Part shown: in pieces, positions 10,677 to 21,993 of the stretch
How the letters are laid out: every line of letters begins with the position of its first letter
How positions within the stretch are numbered: the stretch's first letter is position 1
Origin: Hsuehochloa calcarea
Taxonomy: Eukaryota; Streptophyta; Magnoliopsida; Poales; Poaceae
Length of the DNA stretch: 64,000 nucleotides
NCBI GenBank assembly: GCA_036346395.1
Contig: CM070599.1
Location: 33,285,232 to 33,349,231 of the forward strand
Reading direction: 5' to 3'
The notes under the pieces: generated by a model
Seen by the model: only the letters and a program-made list of their open reading frames with translations
Database searches by the model: none
Told to the model about the DNA's origin: nothing
Translations under genes and position numbers: made by a program

Positions 10677-11275
10677 ATCTCCACCTTGTGACGAATTTCC
10701 TCTTGTAGCATAATGAAGAATCACCAATCACCAAAATATCTCCACAATAAGATAAAAATCACCATGCGCCAATTAGTCTCTAGGACTAAACTGTAATACC
10801 AACTAAGCTTGAGCAAAACTCAAACGTAGTAACAGGAACTGACTTCGTCATTATATCAGCTGGATTATCATGAGAACTTATCTTGCACACTTTGACATTA
10901 CCTTGAGCAATATTACTTCGAATAAAGTGATATCTCACATCTGATCCTTTGTAAGACATATAGCACTTTAAATATCACAAAATATAGTAGTGCAAGAATT
11001 ATCTCTACAAAGCTCAGTGTATAAACCTCTTAACCAAATAGCTTCTTTACAAGCTTCAGAAATAGCCATATATTCTGCTTCAAGGGTATATAAGACTACA
11101 GTAGCTTGCAAACATGCCTTCTAACTAACAGCACAAGCACCAATAATAAAAACATAAACTGTGAGAGACCTCCTCTTGTCCAAATCGCCGGCATAATCAG
11201 AGTCAGCGTAACCAACAAGTTCATCTCTAGAATTTTCAAACTGCAAACGAGCATTAGAAGTGCCACGCAAATTTA
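10677..11275 (-). pseudogene. Copia pol fragment (RT end / RNase H), minus strand
   Basis: Minus-strand translation shows LVGYADSDYAGDLDKRRS, GYVFIIGACAVS, EAEYMAISEACKEAIWLR and near the end DNPADIMTKSVP. These are signature RNase H segments of Ty1/copia polyproteins. Stops and one-base shifts are present. The fragment stops at about 11276, so gag, integrase and most of RT are missing. Confidence 0.85.
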
Positions 11276-11944
11276 ACCAGGGTGGCCCGCCCTGCTGGGG
11301 ATAGTAAACGCCCCAGCTAGCCGGCTAGCCTGCCTCCCACTTTGTCCAGAAGTGGCTGGTAATCCACACTACGAAGCCTTTTCTAGGTGAGCGGAAGTCC
11401 GAGGTATTCGATCGGATTGCGGTAAATCCCGGAAGACCGTGTTGAGGTCTAAGTGTTCGCATCTAATTGGAAGCACCGTGCTTTTTTAGAAATTGGTGTG
11501 GAGGCCTGACGCATTTCCAAAATTGAGTTTAATATGGGTGGAAGCACCGTGCGAAGCGAAGAACTCCTCACTCCTCGGTGAAATAGAGGAGCTTAGTAAA
11601 GGTTTTCAGGAGTTTCTTTTTTGTTTCATGCGCGTACGGCTAATTTGGCTGCTCGTGTTTGTGCTAACCGGACTTCAAGAGAGTAGAGATTAATTGTTGC
11701 ACTTGGAATAACCAGAGACTGGACTTTCTTATTAGCTAGTTTGCCTGCTCCAATATTGCATCCATGATTACGAGTAATTGAATTTGAGCTCCCTTCGAAG
11801 AAAAAAAGAAGATATAGGAATAATTAACCGAAGTTAAACCTAGCTAGATCTGTAATCAGTCAGCATCCCATCTGGCGACCGGTGCAAAAAGCTAAACCGA
11901 CATATATGTTCATACAAAAGCCACAACATTATATTTTGTCTCCT
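11276..11944. other. Intergenic, no gene recognised
   Basis: Contains a duplicated GGAAGCACCGTG (near 11470 and 11540) and a 66-codon open frame (11493-11693) without recognisable domains. Confidence 0.4.
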
Positions 11945-11950
11945 TTTATT
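11945..11950 (-). terminator. Candidate polyadenylation signal for the PIP-type gene
   Basis: AATAAA on the minus strand, about 300 bp downstream of the stop codon. Confidence 0.3.
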
Positions 11951-12140
11951 ATTGTCCGTGCACTTATACCCAAAACAAAGAGTAACAGAAAGCTGGTGTA
12001 AGTAGTAGCAAATAGATAAAGGAAACATAACACAAAACACATCATCATGCGATCACGAAAAGCAGCTAGCAGAAACTTAACAAAGTAATTAAGGACATGC
12101 ATACTGAGCCTTCTCCCCATGCAGAGCGCGCGCGAAACAA

Positions 12141-12161
12141 GCTAGCTAGCTAGCTAGCTAG
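12141..12161. repeat. (GCTA)5 microsatellite
   Basis: A perfect GCTA run in the probable 3' UTR of the minus-strand peptide gene. Confidence 0.9.
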
Positions 12162-12241
12162 GGAACGACAGCAGCAGCGAAGGGTAGGTACCGTTGTGCA
12201 TGGCACAAGTGCGCAACGTGCACGTACGTACGCATCTCCCT

Positions 12242-12460
12242 CTAGTGGCCAGGGCCTCTGGGGCTCGGCCCTGCCGTGAGCTGCGCCATCCACGTCATGA
12301 CCAGGGACCTCGCCCTCTCATGCAGCGTCGGCGTCGCGTGGCCGGTACTGTACCGCTCACCGGCCGGCAGCCACCTTGCCGCGTCGACGGCGGTCAGCAC
12401 AGTGGACGAGACAGCCATGAAGAGCAGCAAGAAAACGGTGAGGATCTCTCTCGGCGACAT
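12242..12460 (-). CDS. PIP/PIPL-type secreted peptide precursor, 72 aa
   Basis: A single intact frame on the minus strand. Residues 1 to about 28 form a signal peptide (MSPREI then a hydrophobic ILTVFLLLFMAV core, ending VDA-A). A variable charged middle follows. The protein ends LTAGPSPRGPGH, with stop TAG at 12242-12244. The C-terminus matches the SGPS-GxGH motif of PAMP-induced secreted peptides and their PIPL relatives, with Ala in place of the first Ser. These precursors are secreted and processed to short C-terminal peptides; Arabidopsis PIP1 signals through RLK7 in immunity (family knowledge). Short length, signal peptide and motif at the extreme C-terminus all fit. A CEP-type peptide also ends GxGH but normally has an NPG-type core. 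A TATA box lies ~125 bp upstream. Confidence 0.85.
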   Translation of the reverse strand: MSPREILTVFLLLFMAVSSTVLTAVDAARWLPAGERYSTGHATPTLHERARSLVMTWMAQLTAGPSPRGPGH

Positions 12461-12584
12461 CTCGGCGGGGCCGTACGTGCGCGAGATCGAGGTTGAAGAA
12501 GCAGATAGAAGCCCAATTCGTGCCTAGCTAGTGTTTTCGTACGTAGTTGAAAGCAGTGGGCGTTGCAGGCGGTTTGCTCGTATG

Positions 12585-12595
12585 TATATATATAA
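12585..12595 (-). promoter_or_regulatory. TATA box of the PIP-type peptide gene
   Basis: TTATATATATA on the minus strand, about 125 bp before the ATG at 12460. This leaves room for a ~95-nt 5' UTR. Confidence 0.6.
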
Positions 12596-12599
12596 GCCC

Positions 12600-14645
12600 G
12601 TTGCCCCCCCGTTGCACGTACGGGAGTCGAGAGAATTAGTTTGTCTGTTGTGCGGTTGAAAAGAGAGGTCTCCTACTGTTCCGTAGCGTGCTTAATTGCT
12701 TGCAAGCGACGAATCTTTGATCTGTAAGTTCGCCTTAATTGCGGCAAGGAAAAACGAGGCCGATCGCTCGTCTTTTCATGGGTGGACAGTCCAGTTTTGC
12801 ATTAGTAGGCCCTGAGCTAGCTAGCGTTGTAGCAAGGGCTGTAAGTTCGTTGTAGTGCTAGGTACGCCGGCTTGCCGTCGGTGGACCCAGGATACGTAGG
12901 ATGAGTATGCGGAGGTAAACACATTATTATTGTTCAATCAAAAATAAATAAAAATCGAAGGTCCGAGAACTGAGAGAGATCTTGCCGGTACAACCCACCC
13001 GCCTCGTTTCCAATTCCATCGTCCGAGCCGAACCCAGTGCGTCTTGCCGGTAACTAGTACACAGCACAGTGTGTGTTCAGTGGCGGGCGCGAGGGGCGCG
13101 ATAAATCCTGGATTTATTTTAGCCTCCGTAAAGTTCCAGCGTGTATGCGCTTGGGGTGTGGGTGGGTGGGTGTGTAGAAAATAAATTCTCCGGAGGAGGG
13201 TCTCCTCGTGAGATGGACGGCTGTACGGAGGTCCTCCCCAAGAGTCCGTGTGAGTATGCGGCTCCCGTTCTACTCTTCAAAAAAAAGTAAATTGGTGCAC
13301 GACAGTAAAAAATCGAACTACAAATTCTCGTACAAAAGATGACTTCTCAAAATAAATTTGTGGAAAATAAAACAATGAGATGAATTAGCCAACGCACCTC
13401 CTAATTTTAGTCCGGAGTGGTAGACTGCCATAAACTATGAAAGAGAGAGAGCCGCACTACTTGAGATAAATTAGGGACAAAGAGGTGTAAGAGTGGGTTA
13501 AAATCAATATTTGAAGATATAAATATGACAGCCGACTAAGAAAAGACAAGGACGAGGACGGTGGTAAGCTGTGACGGTGGAGCTCCGGTGAATACGCAAG
13601 CATGGTGTGTCCCCGGGTCCGATGAATCCGTTATTGTCGGCTTGAAGTGCGGGGACGATGAACACAGCTGGAACGGGCCGCAACGAGTCCACCGAACTTA
13701 GAGGGGACGAAATTGTCGGTATCGCATCCGACAAACTTCGCTTGAACGTAAGTTCAGAGAGCTAAGTGGCACAACTTTGCAGATTCAGGTGGCTGAGAAA
13801 GTAAAATACAAATTTAGTGAGTTAAGTGGAACAACCTCGTAAGTTAGGGAGTGGAGAAAGTAAAATACAAATTTAATGGGCTAATTAAGTTGCACAAACT
13901 TGTAAGTTACAGTGCAAGTTTCTCTAACCTAATTTAACATATACAATTAAATCTTCTATAAAATGACTCGTTATGTGATCATCTAATTAACTGGTTAGGA
14001 GAATTTAGAGGCCACTTTCACCGAATGTCGTTACAGATCAAGTTCCTCGCATGGTCACAATACCAAGCCTTGTCGTACCTTGCACAAGTAGCAAGCTAGC
14101 ACTCCATATAGAGTAACGCGTTGCATTCAGAGCTCTCGGAAATTTATTCGGCGATGGAAGTTTCGTCCGGACGCCTCCGCGCGATTTGTTTACCTTCCCC
14201 AATGCCCACCGTCGTGGGCGCGTGTGGTTTCCAGGGGCATGCAGCTGCACCAAGCACAAGACCCCGCAATCTCGCGCCTCCTGCCGCAACGCCATGGGAG
14301 TACCGGAATTAACTGGCCTATGTGTGGCCTTGATCACGAGCCAACCATTGACCCTACGCATTTCTATATGAGCTACTACGTGCCGGTCGGTGATGTGATC
14401 GATTGAACTAGCTAGTACAAGGTGAAAATAAGAACCTGCAATGTTGCAAGTTTAGTTTGTGACACCTGCAACTAGCAGGACGTAGGTAGTACAAGTGTAG
14501 AACCAGCCTCTGCCTGGCCCGATCCATAAGAAAAAGTACCGAATGAGCCAAATCGTCAGCGGCCCAGCCCAACCACTAACGAAAGAACCACCAGTAGTAT
14601 CTAGAAGGAATCTTTCCAAAGCCCAAACGCTAAACCTCCGTCTAG
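12600..14645. other. Intergenic sequence between the peptide gene and the hypothetical gene
   Basis: No supported gene. It includes upstream sequence of the peptide gene, a GTGGGTGGGTG-rich stretch near 13155 and a tandem repeat at 13756-13909. Confidence 0.5.
13756..13909. repeat. ~60-bp tandem repeat, 2.5 copies
   Basis: Units start near 13756, 13816 and 13875. The first two share GCTAAGTGG/GTTAAGTGG...ACAAC and the ending GAGAAAGTAAAATACAAATTTA. The third is partial. Confidence 0.8.
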
Positions 14646-14959
14646 ATGGGCGTCAGCTCCTCCACGCGCACCGGCGTTTGCCGGCGTCCGGCCCAACCAG
14701 CTCGCCGACGCGGTGGCACACCTCCACTCGGTACTCCGTGGCTCCGTCCCGCTCGCCCGCCGCTGGGTGCCCTCGCCGCCGCCGCACTGCGCGCCGCGGG
14801 GCTCGAGGGCGCCGGGCAGCTCTCGCGGGCCCAGCTCGGGGAGTTCGCCGCCGAGCTGTTCAGGGAGGCCGTGCTCGCCGGCGGCGGCGCTCGTCCGCGC
14901 CCCGGATCGTTGGGGTGGGCGTCGTGGCCGTCGCTGCTGTTTACCTCAGCTTGGGCTAG
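14646..14959 (+). pseudogene. Small hypothetical protein gene with two apparent frameshifts
   Basis: Starts MGVSSSTRTG. Plausible coding then moves between frames: QLADAVAHLHSVLRGSV (from about 14697), then LGALAAAALRAAGLEGAGQ and EFAAELFREAVLAGGGA (to about 14895), then APRIVGVGVVAVAAVYLSLG to TAG 14957-14959. The pieces form an orderly small protein, with an N-terminal MGVSSS that could be myristoylated, a helical middle and a hydrophobic C-terminal segment. No family is recognised. A single-frame reading (14543-14959) exists but gives Arg-rich sequence that looks like the wrong frame. Real frameshifts and sequencing errors are both possible. Confidence 0.5.
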
Positions 14960-14980
14960 GCTTTCTTGCGTTGTAGCGAA

Positions 14981-15259
14981 GGCCTGCTTGGTTTTGCTAA
15001 CCAAAATAGGTGGTTGTGTGATTTGTTACAAAAATTTAATAATATCTATGAAAATTTGGTAAAGGTTAATAAAATCTAATATCACACTATGATAATCCGA
15101 AGACAAGAAAACCGATCACAAAAATATTGTTAATGTCAATATTTGGTCTAGACGCAATTTAGACAACGTTTTTTTTAAGAAAAAAATATTTGGCTTTGCC
15201 TATGCATTGGCTATGTCAACATTTTAGCTTGTCTCATATTGACTATCAACCAAACAGCC
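14981..15259. mobile_element. MITE-like element, 279 bp
   Basis: The left end GGCCTGCTTGGTTTTG and the reverse complement of the right end GGCTGTTTGGTTGAT form an imperfect terminal inverted repeat of a type common in grass MITEs. The interior is AT-rich and non-coding. Flanking 3-bp sequences are gaa and gac, so no exact target duplication is seen. It starts 21 bp after the stop of the hypothetical gene. Confidence 0.5.
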
Positions 15260-16788
15260 GACAAGAAAATACTACTGCTATGTATTCTACATTGTTCTGC
15301 CGTAGTTTCGTTAGAAAAAATGGAATGTGTTGAATCGGTTGTGTTCTCGTCTCTGATGCTTCCATCGAGATGCTAAACGGTATCAAATGAGAATGCGGTG
15401 AATCGACGATGAAGCTATCAAATGTAATTGGATAAAAAATGTGCAGGTACAGCTCTATGCCTCTAAGCTAAACTGATTGATAAATTTCATACACAGATAT
15501 AATGAAAAAGTAACAAAAAAGACATCGGAGAAAGTTCAGAACTTCAGCTGTAAACAAGTGCTTCGCCGTCTTTCTAAGAGCACTAGCAAGAAAACATCGC
15601 AGACTACAGTTAGTTCGTTAGAAGCTAGCACCGAGAGCTTTAAGCCGGCTAATTTACTGTAACACACCGGTCGGCCAGGAGAAGCAAACAAGTTTAACTT
15701 TCGGCTACCTTCTTTCAGAGAAACCTACCATGCCAGAACTTTTGTTCATAAGTAACCAAATAAAATACTGTAGTATCACAGATAATTTGTGATTAAAACA
15801 TCTGTGATAAGCCTTTAGACCTAATTCATTTTTATCGTATTTTCAGCTAGCCTCAGGAATTGCTAGCCATGCCCTCTGAAAACTAGCATGCAGAAACATA
15901 TCACAAATAATTATTGACAACTCAAAGTGATCATTTAACTCAAAATCAATTACAAAAGAATGTTTCAAGTATATATTGTCGCTAGAGTTACAAATTGAAT
16001 TACAACTCTAATCAAAGTGAATTACAATATTGAATCAATTGTTTTGAGGTCGCTTCATCTTGGATCTCTATGGCGACATGGCGTTATATAGTCCTCCAAA
16101 GTGGTGTTAACTATTTCCGCTAATCCTTGATGAAGCATGCAGCACCCCTCCAAGTTCTAAAGTGACGTGACTGGTCCATCTCGAGTGCATTTAACTCTAT
16201 GTTCAAGCTCCTTTTTTCCTTTCCATCATTGGAGTAAAGTAGTAAGCACATATATTTAAATTTATAATTAGGAAATAATTATTACGAGATTGACAAACGT
16301 GGTTGGAGATCAAAGATCGCCCTAGAAGCAATCAATAGTACACATATGATGGCATACGTAGAATGCGCATAGGTGATCTCGTTTTTTTTATAATTATGTT
16401 TACCTATTAATTGATATAATCTATTGCTCCAAATACATTTTATTATTATCTGCCTTTTGCAAATAACTCGTATAACTCCACATCGAAATGATACCTCACA
16501 ACCATCGAGTTCAAGAGACCTCATAAATATTAGATTCTTCTTTAAGCCGAGAGTACATACCGAACTTCCACCAATGTGCAATGTGCTTCATCATACATCT
16601 CTAATGTAACTATTCCCACCTTAATAAATTGCATACTCCTTGCAATCCGCCAAGTGAACAGTTCCATTTGCCTGACGTAGAGATCCTTCGTCAAACATCT
16701 CCTTGCCGAACTTATGTGGAAACAACAACCCGAATCTAATATTCATCGATGAGAAGTATCTGATTGATTGACGATTAGTATGTTCGAA
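15260..16788. other. AT-rich intergenic or degenerate copia interior
   Basis: No gene recognised. It lies on the pol side of the copia gag at 16789-18398, but no pol motif could be read with confidence. Confidence 0.4.
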
Positions 16789-18398
16789 TCATCCTTTCGC
16801 TACCGCTACTAAGCATACACCTCTCATTTTCTTCAAACTCGAATAATCCTTTATCATATGACCTTCCTCGCCACATAGATAGCATACACATTTGCCCTTC
16901 TTCTTCCCATGACTTTTGCTACCTGCAACACCTATGGTAGCTAATGCTTGATCACCCGAGGATGAAGATTCCAATAGCTTCTTTAAGGAATCTGCTTCCA
17001 GTAGATGTGGCATTGCCTCATTGAAGTTGAGAGTGCTTTTCCCAACGAGTATATTCATCATCAATTGCTCTCATGATGGCGGTAGACATGGCACCAATAT
17101 AACGATCTTGTCGTTCTTCTTATTTTTTCATCCACACTAGTCAGTTGCGTGGTAAGCTTTATTGAAGACATTTAGATGGTCAACGAACCGTGTACCTTCC
17201 TCTATACGTAACCTGTACAGTTGCCGCTTCAGCGCCCACCGGTTTGTCAATGACTTTGTATGTACAATTCTTCTATGTTAGTTCGTAATTTTTTCGACAA
17301 ATTCTCGTTGATCACCTGTAGGAACGTTAACGGCAATGAAAGGTGAATGATTATGTAAGAATTTTTTGTACCTCACGTCAACGGTACCAAAACTGATGGA
17401 TCAAATTCTTTGAATAAAGAAACAGTAGCTAACTAGTAATAACAGATTGAACTCATGGCAAAAATAGTAGCAGAGTTCAATATTTAATTCAGCCCTCCCT
17501 CGCCGGTCAGCGTTAACACCTATGTTCCAAGCTGTTGTTAACACCTCACCTCAGCCTTGATGACAACGACAACCATCTACTTCATGTCTCGCACGAGCAA
17601 AAAGCGCCGGCCAAAAATCCTGTCGCTAGCAGCACCTCATGCCCTCCAAAGTTTGCACCTAATCACCCCTCAGCTTCAAACACAGCAACCTGGTCACCTC
17701 ACGTCAATGACCTCCAAACCGTGAACAGCACATGTGCACCATCAAGCATATCACGTCAATGAAAATTGTGCCGCCTAAGTCCACCTCAAGTCTACAACCG
17801 CCACAACGACGTATTTCCTCCCTGTGATCCTAAGTTATCACGTGTCGTAGTCTCCGAATCTCATCTTCTTAACTCTAACACGTATTATCCATCTTTAATC
17901 TCCATACATTCCAACTCGAGCTCGACCATCTCCTCCAGCATCCTCGACCCTCGGGACAATGACTTCGCATCCTCGCCGTAGACCACGATCGCCTCCAAGT
18001 TTTCCTGCACATGTAAAGACCAAAACAACATATTTTTCTGGTACAAATTCTTCACAACTTGACAGACATAAGTCCACACAACACTACACGCCTCAAATAA
18101 CATTGTCAATTATTCATCAGCTAAATTATTTTAGACTTAGCCACATGGTCTAACATCATCGAATACTTTACCACATCGGAGAGACCTAGGCGAATTATAC
18201 TGACAACCTTCCGCTATATCACCTTCCGTTTTCATCTGGACGTCTTTTCCGGTTTGTCCCCTTCAAGAGCATCGATTAATCCTTGCTGGACAAGGACATT
18301 CTTCACCAAATTTCTCTACTTGATTCCACATTGTCAAAATCAATCTTAATTTATTGCTACTTGATGCTTGCCATGCTTCTCACAAATCAGATTAATCT
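16789..18398 (-). pseudogene. Copia gag pseudogene, minus strand
   Basis: Read on the minus strand from the primer-binding site: NVLVQQGLIDALEGDKPEK near 18300, then QLYRLRIEEGTRFVDHLN near 17190, LVGKSTLNFNEAMP near 17040, and a zinc knuckle CYLCGEEGHMIKDY near 16860 with Asp-Tyr in place of the usual final Cys. These are gag landmarks of Ty1/copia elements (UBN2-type gag plus CCHC). The interval about 17440-18130 does not fit gag and may be inserted or diverged. Several stops are present. Confidence 0.75.
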
Positions 18399-18405
18399 GG
18401 CCTTA

Positions 18406-18417
18406 GCTCTGATACCA
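18406..18417 (-). other. Primer-binding site (tRNA-iMet type) of the copia element
   Basis: TGGTATCAGAGC on the minus strand, complementary to the 3' end of initiator tRNA-Met, 2 nt from the LTR edge. Confidence 0.8.
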
Positions 18418-18419
18418 CT

Positions 18420-18880
18420 TGTTATACTTAGCTACCCCTAGATCGGATCATATTTCATGAGATATCGCACGTGCGTTTACGGTATCAAGAATAAAGTAGA
18501 TGAATCTTATAGAAAGAACCGAAATAACGACTATGAAACAAACACGACGATGTATAAATATTTGATGAAGCCGACAACAAATTTCTTAACTACGATCTCA
18601 AAAGAGTACAAGAGATTATCGATCTCTCACAACCCTCTCGAATCTTTTAGGATCCTTGGATCCTTTTCCTATACAAGAATCTAGTACTAAAGAATAACAT
18701 AACCTTTAACCCTCTTGTGCGGCCTCTGCTTTGAATGAGTTCCTCTAGCTTGGCTTGCTTCTTATTTGCTTGGGTCTCTATGACCATACCTTATGGTTTT
18801 ACGTAGTTCTCCTTCAAATTAAAGTAGAAATTCTACTATAGAGATGAGTAAAACTCATAATCATATTAGAATTCATTTAG
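18420..18880 (-). mobile_element. Copia 5' LTR, minus strand, outer edge uncertain
   Basis: The inner edge is fixed by the primer-binding site (plus-strand start TGTTATACTTAGC). The outer end near 18880 is an estimate. No second copy was found on the left, so the element is truncated. Confidence 0.5.
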
Positions 18881-21260
18881 TAATTCATGCAGCACACCTC
18901 TCTGAATCCCAGAGGAATAGGATGGCCTATCTCAACTCAGCATGCGGTAACAAAACATGTACCACACCAAACTAGTTAATCTATCTATCCATTCCATGAT
19001 CGCTGCATCTGCTTGCACGCACGCCGAGCCAAGGCAGGCCGAGTTGGAGGAATATCCTACTCCAGCTACTGCGCTGTAGCGTAGCGGTTGGTGCAGCGCC
19101 GTCCCATGTGGGCGTAGTAACACACTACTCCACTTACGATTTCGCGGACACAGCGTTGGCGCTGGGCTCTCCCGGGGCTTTGCCACCGCGGCGTCACATG
19201 GTACGGCTCCCCGGCTGTCTCCACCTCGTTCTGTCTGTAACCGTGTTTCTCTCTGTCAATCTATCTCGATCAGGCCCTCGCTGATTAATTAGTCAGCCTT
19301 GACAGATATGCTGGTAACATTTCCAAGTGTACGCTTACCAGCAGATGCTTCCTTCTATCATTGATGCATCGCGAGCTTGGGGGCAATGGAATCGGTCGTC
19401 TTTCCATGCTGTACTGTGCTGATTTGCTCTGTTGCCTCTCGATTCCATACACAAGTGCTAGACTGTACTAGCTCACTTCAGCGGAGTATCCCAAATTTCC
19501 TAGTCTCAATGGTGCATGAGTTCAGATACGGCCGAAACTGTAATACACAGGAGTGGGGCGTGTGGCATCCACAAGCTTCGCACGGTTGAAAGGTAAGAAG
19601 AAGAATCTTAGGTAGCCTACGAGCGAGGTAAGCGAAGGAAGCAATGTGGAAACCGAAAGGTGAAAAGTAGTGAAGTGTACACTTGGCCTTTTCTTTCAGT
19701 TTCAGTGATCTCTGGCCTTTTGCACACCCTGGTGGATCTTTCTGTTGGCTTTCAGGCTTTTCTTTTAGCTTCTTCCACTCAGGATGCATGGAAGAGGGGA
19801 TCGAGTGTGGAAGCTGTCTTTAATTTCATGTGGCTTCCACTTTTATACCATGCGTTCTTTTGATATCTGATTATTTCTGCATTATAGAGAAGAAAAAAAG
19901 GAGGTGGGACCTCACTGTTTGAGTAGATCTGTATTTCTCTGCCGAGTAGCATGGAGACTAACATGCATGGCCTACATTTTAATCAGGTTTGTTTTGCCAT
20001 TTAACATGTGCGGTATCACCACTGCTTGTATAATCAGCAAGTTCAGCGAGAATGTCCATGAACTGAACACCATGCTTCTGCACCAACAAAATTAATTAGC
20101 TAGGCCACCTTCCTAGCGTCAAGCCAACCGTGCTGAAACAATGGTTCTTCCATGCATCACCAGTACACTAGACAATTCAGGTAAAGATTCGATCACGGCA
20201 AGTTAATACGGGGACGAAAGTTGAGGATTCAGAGCAGGAGAAACATACCATAGAAACCGAACACTGAAAACTGGTAGCCGGCAAGTGCTGAGTGCTCATG
20301 GTGACGTCAAGCTGCAATGCTCGATCCAAAGCCTTTCTCTTTGCAACTTTATCTTTCTACTTTCCGAGGCAATTAATATCATGACCTGCCCGTGAATGAG
20401 CTGAACACTTAATGATCGATCGCGCATGCATGATGGTGGCCTGCGCTGGAGAGGACATGCATGAAAACCTTTTGGAAAATGATTTCATCTGTACCATTTC
20501 AGGATCCGTAATTTGTCACCACTAATTTGGCCTAAGCATTCTCCTTTCCCCAGCGATCAGTGTGATATGACCATGCATGCTAGTTGTTGGAGAGACAATG
20601 ACGCGACTGGGGGCTGCATTTCCGGTACGCGCAACCAATACGAGCCCGTGCATGATTAACCGCGCACATGAGCACCTTCAGCGAGTGAAAGCGGCTTAGC
20701 TTAGGTGCAGATCGCGCGATCTCGTTGCTCCATGTATATATATTTGGTGTTATGAGAGGGCACCGTCACGGCATCACACGTACTATATTGGAAACAAATC
20801 GAAACAGGTGCATGTGTGGAATGGAAAGGAAATTCATGCACATTATGGTAGGTGGCACATCAGAATTAGCTTTGAAAAACTCGTACATTTGATATGACTA
20901 GTAATAGTACACGTGGAATCCACGTCGCTCAAAAGATGATGACTAGGTATTGATTCCATATATATATGAGTTGGAGAGACTTCGTAACTCTGAAATTCAT
21001 CCACAAATTTAAACCAACAGATATGCATGATCTATATTTTCTTTCCGTGAATATGCATGATCTATGTATCGATTTAATTAAGAAGAAATACCTAGGGGAA
21101 CTATGTATCGATTTAGTTAAAAAAGAAATAGGTATCTAAATATGAGGCGACGAGGACTTGAACCACCATTACTAGTTACCACTGGGATTATTACTGGTTA
21201 CCACGGAAAAATCAGGTACCCATATTCACCTCCTCTTTCAGGCAAAAAAAAAGGAGTCGA
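18881..21260. other. Intergenic, no gene recognised
   Basis: Short open frames without recognisable domains. A degenerate direct repeat with CTATGTATCGATTTA lies at 21060-21145. Confidence 0.5.
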
Positions 21261-21600
21261 TACTATTACAAAAAGACTAATACTGAACGCCTTATCATAG
21301 GCGGTCGACCAAAACCATCAGTATTAAATGTAATCACAGACGGTTTTGGTTTATCAACCGTCTGTGTTACTTGCTGCGCTAGAAACCGTCTGTGAAAAGG
21401 TAATATCACATGCGGTTTATATTAAAAACCATCTGTGAAGTATCACAAACGGTTATGAACCGTCTGTGATATTACTAAATATCACAGCCGATTTTTCCTT
21501 AAAACCGTCCGTGATACTTTTCATCTGTAATAATTAACTCATCACAGACGGTTTGTATTAAAAATCATCTGTGATAATTTCACTTATTGCAGATCCGACC
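21261..21600. repeat. Left TIR and subterminal repeats of CACTA A
   Basis: Roughly ten copies of CACAGACGGTTT-like sequence and the complementary AACCGTCTGTGAT, in alternating orientation, directly inside the left terminus. Confidence 0.88.
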
Positions 21601-21993
21601 CTCACAGATCTGTCTTAAATTCTAGATTTGTTCTCACAGGCCGCTACTTTGAGGAGGTGGGGCTTTAAGGACATTTGGTGAAAGGATACCGCGGATTTGG
21701 GAAGAGTGATTGTAGATCCATTTATTTTTGACTATCTATGGTCAGTAATTTATTCCTAATTGCATTATATTCTACATCTAGCTTGGTAAATGGAGAGTTA
21801 AAGATGGTTTAGATCTAGCTTGATGTAGAGAGAAGATTATTTATATCTAGCAAGGTTTAGGGTTTACCCAATTCATAGTCTATTTCTACATAATTTAATT
21901 AATTATTGCTGCACATAGTTACTTTAGATTATATATAGTATACTAATTAATTAATTCAATATTTAAGAGTAAATTGTTATATGCGTAGCGTAG
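21601..21993 (+). other. 5' non-coding part of CACTA A
   Basis: AT-rich sequence between the repeat arm and the TNP2 gene. No distinct signal was identified. Confidence 0.4.

Noticed and set aside
15776..15815. CACAGATAATTTGTGAT...CATCTGTGAT resembling CACTA subterminal repeats
   Set aside because: Only two units, no terminal inverted repeat nearby; probably chance or a tiny relic.
17535..17981. Two plus-strand open frames (75 and 71 codons)
   Set aside because: Within a region read as decayed copia gag on the minus strand; no domain and Ser/Pro/Asn-rich composition.
19377..19863. Several overlapping open frames of 60-100 codons on both strands
   Set aside because: No recognisable domain, no splice or promoter context, typical intergenic noise.
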